A stretch of DNA of 64,000 nt, taken from NCBI RefSeq assembly GCF_002224285.1, contig NZ_CP022436.1:3844001-3908000 (forward strand), in the 5' to 3' direction. The notes under the pieces were generated by a model. It saw only the letters and a program-made list of their open reading frames with translations. It did no database searches and was not told the DNA's origin. The stretch comes from Arthrobacter sp. YN (GTDB lineage: Bacteria > Actinomycetota > Actinomycetes > Actinomycetales > Micrococcaceae). The first letter of the stretch is position 1. Each line of letters begins with the position of its first letter. Positions 59,584 to 64,000 of this stretch are shown here, one piece after another. The position numbers and the translations under genes are program-made.

Positions 59584-61317
59584 TCAGTTGCCCCTCAGTG
59601 TCTCGTAAGCCTTGCCGTATAAATCTGCGTTTGCACTCCACGTCCTGGTGTCCAAGACTCCCTGACGGCCGGCGGCGCCAAACCGCAGACGCAGACCTGC
59701 ATCCTCAAGCAACTCGAGCAGTGCTTCGGCAAGCGCGTGGGGATTCTGCGCCGGTACCAGGCGGCCGTTCACCCCGTCATGCACGATCTCCCTCAAGGCA
59801 TCAAGATCGCTGGCCACCACCGGCCTCCCCGATGCCAATGCCTCAACGGGTTTCAACGGCGTAACTGCCCTCGTTACGGCGAGGTCCTTCCGAGGCACGA
59901 CGAATACGTCCAGAGCCTGGTGGAAGAGATGCGCTTGCGCTGGTGGCACTCGCCCCGCGAAATGAGTCCGGTCCGATAGACCCAGCCGCCGGACCTGGTC
60001 TTGAAGCGCAGGAGCAGCCGCCCCATCTCCCACCACGATCAACTTCAACTTTGACAGCCGAGGTGCAAGCAGCGCAAATGCTGTGACGAGATCATCAATC
60101 CCTTCGTAGTCCACGAGGCTGCTGACAGTTCCTATGTAAAGTCCCTCTGGGTCAAGACCCAGAGCCAGTCGCGCCGCCTTATGCTGCAGGGGTTCGCTCA
60201 AGTAGGACCCGCCGACAGCATTCGGACAGATGAGCACCTTACTGGCTGGGACTCCAGACGCAACGATATTGCTCTTCATGGCCTCGCCGAGAGTTACCAC
60301 CAAGTCAGCGCTGCGCATGATTTCAGCCTCGCGCTCCACAAACAGTTGATAGCGTTCGCTGCATCGTGCTTCATCCCCGCGGGTTGATGCCCAAGTATCG
60401 GCCAACTGCCCACGAACTTCGTAAACCCAAGGTACGTCCAAAGCGCTGGCTACTTCGCGTGCGACCACACCGTTGACAAAGTGAGTGGTCGTGTGGATAA
60501 TGCCAGGATTGAAACGCCGGGCTACTTTGAGAAGCTCATTGGCTTGTTGCTGCAATCGACCATCCATGGACTTGGCCATGTGACTTGGCAGTAAGCGCGT
60601 GTAGTGAACCCCATCCACCACGTCATCCTTCCGAGCCGTGAGCGCACCGATCTGGACCGGATACCCCAGGCGGGTGACGGCCAACGTCTCCCAACCGGAG
60701 TTCTGTTGGGCCGTGAGGATCGAGTGTGTACGCCGGGCGTAACCGCTGGCCGTATGGGGCACTGAATTTGTCAAAAGGTGCATGACGCGGCGAGGCTGTG
60801 GCTCCGAGCTGACTTTCGGCAGAACGGGATGCCAGCCTTGGAAGACCCTCAACTCTGATTCAAGGCGCTTTCGCTGCCTGGCCATGCCTGCGGACTGACC
60901 TGCAAGAGCCTCTACGGCTCCGGACATGTCACCGTCGTACCACTTGCGTCGCGCCGAAGTCGCGGGAGCATGACGTGTTCCTGATGCCTGCCGCAAGAAT
61001 ATGTCGGACCATTCAGTTTGTCCTGCGGCAAGGGCAACTTCGCTTGCCTTCCGAGCCTGTCCAGCTGAGATTTTTTGAGCAGCGGCACACTCGAACCGCC
61101 TCACCAGCCCGCGAGTATCACCCGCAGCGTGGCTTGCGAGCAAAAATAGCGGTTTAGCGGATCTTGGCGCCACTTTGGCGACAATGAGCGCAGCAGGTCC
61201 AACCACGGATGATGGCAGCCGCCTGAGCATCAGGAGCACCAGCATGAACGGCGCTTCCGTCATGTGTTCGATAACTGTGCTCATGGCCAGCTTCAAGTTG
61301 TTCATGACGTGGATCAT
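59584..61317 (-). CDS. GT4 glycosyltransferase
   Basis: 577 residues. A helical N-terminal extension (about 1-170) precedes a GT-B fold: MHLLTNSVPHTASGYARRTHSILTAQ, PWVYEVRGQLADTWAS, VLICPNAVGGSYL, LYIGTVSSLVDYEGIDDLVTAFALL, VTPLKPVEALASGRPVVASDLDALREIV. It resembles the GT4 at 45494-47692 in architecture and motifs, so the two blocks share related enzymes. The ATG overlaps the preceding gene's stop by four bases (ATGA). Donor sugar unknown. Confidence 0.88.
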   Translation of the reverse strand: MIHVMNNLKLAMSTVIEHMTEAPFMLVLLMLRRLPSSVVGPAALIVAKVAPRSAKPLFLLASHAAGDTRGLVRRFECAAAQKISAGQARKASEVALAAGQTEWSDIFLRQASGTRHAPATSARRKWYDGDMSGAVEALAGQSAGMARQRKRLESELRVFQGWHPVLPKVSSEPQPRRVMHLLTNSVPHTASGYARRTHSILTAQQNSGWETLAVTRLGYPVQIGALTARKDDVVDGVHYTRLLPSHMAKSMDGRLQQQANELLKVARRFNPGIIHTTTHFVNGVVAREVASALDVPWVYEVRGQLADTWASTRGDEARCSERYQLFVEREAEIMRSADLVVTLGEAMKSNIVASGVPASKVLICPNAVGGSYLSEPLQHKAARLALGLDPEGLYIGTVSSLVDYEGIDDLVTAFALLAPRLSKLKLIVVGDGAAAPALQDQVRRLGLSDRTHFAGRVPPAQAHLFHQALDVFVVPRKDLAVTRAVTPLKPVEALASGRPVVASDLDALREIVHDGVNGRLVPAQNPHALAEALLELLEDAGLRLRFGAAGRQGVLDTRTWSANADLYGKAYETLRGN

Positions 61318-62591
61318 CGTGATCCCCGCCGTCCTGAGGCATGGGAATTCTTACCTACTACTGTGGCGATCTCCTGCATATATTGAAGGGCAAGGTGTGC
61401 ATAGTCCGCGTGCTCGCTTACCCACTCCCGCCCACTTTTGCCTGCGGTAAGCCTTTGGCGGTCCTGAGCAAGCTCGCGCCATAGTTGAGCGACAGCTTCG
61501 GGATTGGCATTAACCACATCACCTGCCTTGGCCTCGCGGATAATTCGCTCAGCCTCACCTCGAACAATTGCAGTCACGTGCCTGCCGATTGCGAGAACCT
61601 CGTATGTCTTCGATGGAACGGTGGTTTCAAACGACTTCCAGTCATCGCGAAGAGACACGATACATGTGTCCGTTTCCCGATATTTTTCCAGAACAGCAGG
61701 TCCGTGAAGCGACGGATAAAACGTCACCGGCGCATTCAGCTCTCGGGCTAGCTTGACCAGTTGAGGCCTGGTTGTTCCCTGGCCGACCAAGGTTAGATGA
61801 AAGCCATCACCCAACAACGCGCTGGCGCGGATAAGGACGTCCAATTTCTGGCTTTTGCCGTGATTTCCAAGATACAGAGCACGAAACTCCTTCCGGTCCA
61901 GAGCCGGCGGCTCCAGGAATGGGACGGTATGGAGGTCCAGGCCATTACTTACTGTGGCTACGTGCTTGATGCCCCTCGCTCGTAGCGTGTCAGCAAATCC
62001 TTCTGTCACCGTCACGACGAGGTCGGCCCGTTGCTGCAAGAACTCCACGGCGTGCTCAACTACGCTCTTTACGCTGCCCTGGACGATACGGGCATCCCGT
62101 GCCAGGTCCGGCCAAGCATCACGCATCTCCACAATGAACGGGACTCCCCTGAGCTTGGAGAGAACGTATCCAGTAGCCAACGTTGGGAGACTGGGAGCCG
62201 TGGCAAGGATTGCGTCGGGCTTCTTTCCTCCCAGACCTACGGGGACGGACATAATGGCAGAGAAGAGTTGATCCATGAATCGGGCCAGGGACGAAGTGCC
62301 CATGTGTCGCAGGTAAGGGACACGGCGGATAGTCTCTCCATGGAGACCCCGCTGGTGCGAGAAGGCGAGTCCCGCTTGCCTGCGGGGCAGATTGCGCCGG
62401 CCGTTTGGATAATGCGCTACAGGTGCGACAACGTCAACGTCCCAGCCAGCCCTTCGGAATTCTCGAGCGAGGGATGCCCATCTACGTTGAGGTGGGCTAT
62501 GTTCGGGCCAGTAAGAGTGCGTGAGGAGCATGAGGCGCATCGGTGGAGCGGGAATTTCCGCAGCCTTGTCCCCGGTGAGGGAGTTAACCAT
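61314..62591 (-). CDS. GT4 glycosyltransferase (WbuB-like)
   Basis: 425 residues, a GT-B enzyme. Opening MRLMLLTHSYWPEHSPPQRRWASLAREFRRAGWDVDVVAPV is typical of WbuB/ManNAc- or FucNAc-transferase-like GT4 members. Later motifs are RGVPFIVEMRDAWPDLAR, ATVSNGLDLHTVPF, FRALYLGNHGKSQKLDVLIRA and SFETTVPSKTYEVLAIGRHV. The ATG at 62591 lies four bases after the stop of the Pro-rich protein gene; a longer frame overlaps that gene and is rejected. Confidence 0.85.
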   Translation of the reverse strand: MVNSLTGDKAAEIPAPPMRLMLLTHSYWPEHSPPQRRWASLAREFRRAGWDVDVVAPVAHYPNGRRNLPRRQAGLAFSHQRGLHGETIRRVPYLRHMGTSSLARFMDQLFSAIMSVPVGLGGKKPDAILATAPSLPTLATGYVLSKLRGVPFIVEMRDAWPDLARDARIVQGSVKSVVEHAVEFLQQRADLVVTVTEGFADTLRARGIKHVATVSNGLDLHTVPFLEPPALDRKEFRALYLGNHGKSQKLDVLIRASALLGDGFHLTLVGQGTTRPQLVKLARELNAPVTFYPSLHGPAVLEKYRETDTCIVSLRDDWKSFETTVPSKTYEVLAIGRHVTAIVRGEAERIIREAKAGDVVNANPEAVAQLWRELAQDRQRLTAGKSGREWVSEHADYAHLALQYMQEIATVVGKNSHASGRRGSR

Positions 62592-62595
62592 GGGC

Positions 62596-63258
62596 CTACT
62601 TGCCGTTGAGGCGGGGGCGAGGGCTCCCCTTGGAACGCAGAGCCCGGAAGTACGCAACACCCAGCAGAATCAGCACCAGAACAGTAACCCCTTGGACGAT
62701 GGGGTTATTTTCAGCGACGGGGGCCAGCGCAACCTTCAGCGGGCCGGCAATATCGGCGCTGGCAACAGGTGGCGCCGCTGACTTAGTTGCCGACGGTGTC
62801 GGCGTTGGGGTCGGGGTGGGCTCCGCCGGGGCTGTCGTGGTTTCGACAGGAACCAGAGGTTCTTCAACATAGCCTTGAATCCCGGAGTCCGTGGGCAGGA
62901 CCGGCAACGGCGATTCTTGCGTGGGAGACGCGGGTGCGACCGGCTCAACGGCCGGTGGGACTGCGGGCTCCGTGACGGGCGGAGCAACAGGTGCTGGCTC
63001 TACTGGCGGAGGAACGGGTTCTGGGCTTTGCTCAGGCTCCAACGGGGTGAGCGTCGGAGACGGCTCCAAAATGGGAGGGACAACGACAGGCGGCACCACT
63101 GGTTTAGTCGGGACTCCCGGATCGGTTGGTTGCCCGGTTTCGGTCCCGGGGCCCGGCTCCAACTCGGTTGCGATGGCGGGTTGGATGCCAATGAACCCGA
63201 TAATGGCCAGCAAAAAGACCACGAGCATGGCTTGAACACGTTTGATTCCAGTGCCCAA
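62596..63258 (-). CDS. Secreted Pro-rich protein with C-terminal membrane anchor
   Basis: 220 residues. A signal peptide (VQAMLVVFLLAIIGFIGIQPAIA) is followed by about 120 residues of Pro/Glu/Val/Thr repeats (PEQSPEPVPPPVEPAP), then a final membrane helix (VQGVTVLVLILLGVAYF) and a basic tail (RALRSKGSPRPRLNGK). The C-terminus has no LPXTG motif. A TTG start with GGGGGGA upstream. First gene of the leftward block; such a wall-spanning Pro-rich stalk could attach to the surface glycan (inference). Confidence 0.7.
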   Translation of the reverse strand: MGTGIKRVQAMLVVFLLAIIGFIGIQPAIATELEPGPGTETGQPTDPGVPTKPVVPPVVVPPILEPSPTLTPLEPEQSPEPVPPPVEPAPVAPPVTEPAVPPAVEPVAPASPTQESPLPVLPTDSGIQGYVEEPLVPVETTTAPAEPTPTPTPTPSATKSAAPPVASADIAGPLKVALAPVAENNPIVQGVTVLVLILLGVAYFRALRSKGSPRPRLNGK

Positions 63259-63497
63259 CTTTCCCCCCGTTGTGTATGTTTTAGAACGCTATCTACGATC
63301 CATCCATCGCTACCGCCTGAGACATGACGGCGCGCGGACGTCCCCCTCCGCGGAGGGGCGACCCACGTTAGTTTATCGTATGGATTAGACCCAGCCCCCC
63401 TCAGCCGCAGGGACCTCGTCGCGAGTCCACCCCACTGGGCTTGATTATGGCCGCCCTTGGTAGAGTCGTCTCTGCTGACGTCGATTCAGAGGATTAC
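63259..63497. promoter_or_regulatory. Divergent promoter region with a 16-bp palindrome
   Basis: The 239-bp gap between the leftward Pro-rich gene and the rightward DUF4434-like gene must hold both promoters. CCCCTCCGCGGAGGGG (63343-63358) is a perfect palindrome that could be an operator or hairpin. A/T-rich sequence next to it (63371-63390) may contain a -10 box. Exact boxes are uncertain. Confidence 0.4.
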
Positions 63498-64000
63498 ATG
63501 ACACCCCTAAACTTCTCCCGACAATCATGGCTGCTGAGGCCATCTTCCGGAGGAGCTGGGCGATGGTCCCTCGCCATTCTCGCGGCCCTCCTGGTCGTCG
63601 TGGGCGTGATCTTCGCTCCCTGGGACAATAAGGCCGTTACACCCAACAATGCCGTGACACCCAACGCCCCCGCTTCACCGCCATCCCATCCCATCAGCGG
63701 TTACTTCATCACCGCCAATACCGAGTCATCCGCCAACAGGGAGAAGATGGCAGATATCAAGGCCTTGGGTGGAGATACAGCGATCACTTTTGGCACCCTT
63801 TTGAGACCGGCCACGGTGGAATCCCTTCCGACCGACTGCGTTGTGCAAGGTGTGGCCTGCGGCAAATTCGTCAGCACGTCCTTGAGCGTTCATCGATACT
63901 TCACCTATTCCGACGGAAGCCACTGGGGGGACTCTGTGGCGAAATGTCCCAATGACCGGAGTGTCTCATCCGCTGATAAGTCCTACACCATCTTGGTACT
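63498..64000 (+). CDS. DUF4434-like protein, N-terminal part (runs off the window)
   Basis: The open frame from ATG 63498 (AGAGG six bases upstream) has no stop before the window end, giving at least 167 residues. A membrane helix or signal anchor (WSLAILAALLVVVGVIFAPW) and a short Pro/Asn/Ala linker precede HPISGYFITANTESSANREK, MADIKALGGDTAITFG and SLSVHRYFTYSDGSHWGDS. These align along their length with residues about 45-150 of the protein encoded at 38911 (including paired cysteines). It closes the visible part of the polysaccharide locus. Confidence 0.8.
   Translation, partial: MTPLNFSRQSWLLRPSSGGAGRWSLAILAALLVVVGVIFAPWDNKAVTPNNAVTPNAPASPPSHPISGYFITANTESSANREKMADIKALGGDTAITFGTLLRPATVESLPTDCVVQGVACGKFVSTSLSVHRYFTYSDGSHWGDSVAKCPNDRSVSSADKSYTILV

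Noticed and set aside
1..64000. Search by eye for tRNA, rRNA, insertion sequences and integrase or att sites
   Set aside because: No T-loop-like GGTTCGAATCC motif, transposase-like protein or flanking direct repeats of a mobile element were found.

Overview
The window is high-GC DNA (roughly 60-65 % G+C) from a member of the Micrococcaceae. Arthrobacter or Paenarthrobacter fits best. The basis is the gene families present: scattered menaquinone genes, a DUF2510 membrane protein, an orphan AbiEi-type protein, actinobacterial PhoX, chaplin-like secreted repeats and an alpha/beta-type branched-chain 2-oxoacid dehydrogenase. Many starts are GTG, TTG or leaderless. I saw no rRNA, tRNA, insertion sequence, prophage or CRISPR array.

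Region 1 (1-10.2 kb) is a menaquinone neighbourhood: the end of an isochorismate synthase gene, menD and menC. Interspersed are a complete polar amino-acid ABC transporter (binding protein, permease, ATPase), an AbiEi/nuclease-like protein and a Tat-exported PhoX phosphatase. A two-repeat PHO box precedes phoX and overlaps the end of menC. Two tandem arrays of 32-bp units lie between menD and phoX.

Region 2 (10.2-20 kb) contains a fructan/sucrose-type island: a LacI regulator, a GH32 beta-fructosidase and a sugar ABC importer. Matching LacI palindromes occur upstream of both lacI and the importer. A PAP2 phosphatase and an acyltransferase-3 membrane protein follow.

Region 3 (20-33.4 kb) holds secreted proteins and small regulators: an M28 peptidase with a PA domain, a frameshifted alpha/beta hydrolase, an MFS carrier, a chaplin-like repeat protein (also frameshifted), a metallo-beta-lactamase-fold protein, a subtilase with five 50-residue C-terminal repeats, a cupin, and AraC, MerR and HxlR regulators. 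The HxlR/VOC pair has a clear operator and promoter.

Region 4 (33.4-38.7 kb) encodes the E1-alpha, E1-beta and E2 subunits of a branched-chain 2-oxoacid dehydrogenase, a divergent Lrp/AsnC regulator and a YdcF-like protein. A third 32-bp repeat array follows the E2 gene.

Region 5 (38.9-64 kb and beyond) is a large cell-surface polysaccharide locus. Two paralogous secreted DUF4434-like proteins mark its visible ends. A rightward block (WecB, a heparinase/hydrolase fusion, a coiled-coil glycosyltransferase, a second heparinase-like protein, a glucuronyl C5-epimerase) converges at 51.1 kb on a leftward block (a Pro-rich anchored protein, two GT4 enzymes, ABC exporter permease and ATPase, CgeB-like glycosyltransferases, WecC, a coiled-coil protein). 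WecB plus WecC predict UDP-ManNAcA. Together with a C5-epimerase and heparinase/alginate-lyase-fold proteins this suggests an epimerised, amino-uronic-acid-containing polymer exported by an ABC transporter. This is the most interesting system in the window.

Three genes appear broken by a single missing base in a short G/C run (near 21713, 23956 and 52397). They may be genuine mutations or homopolymer errors in the assembly.
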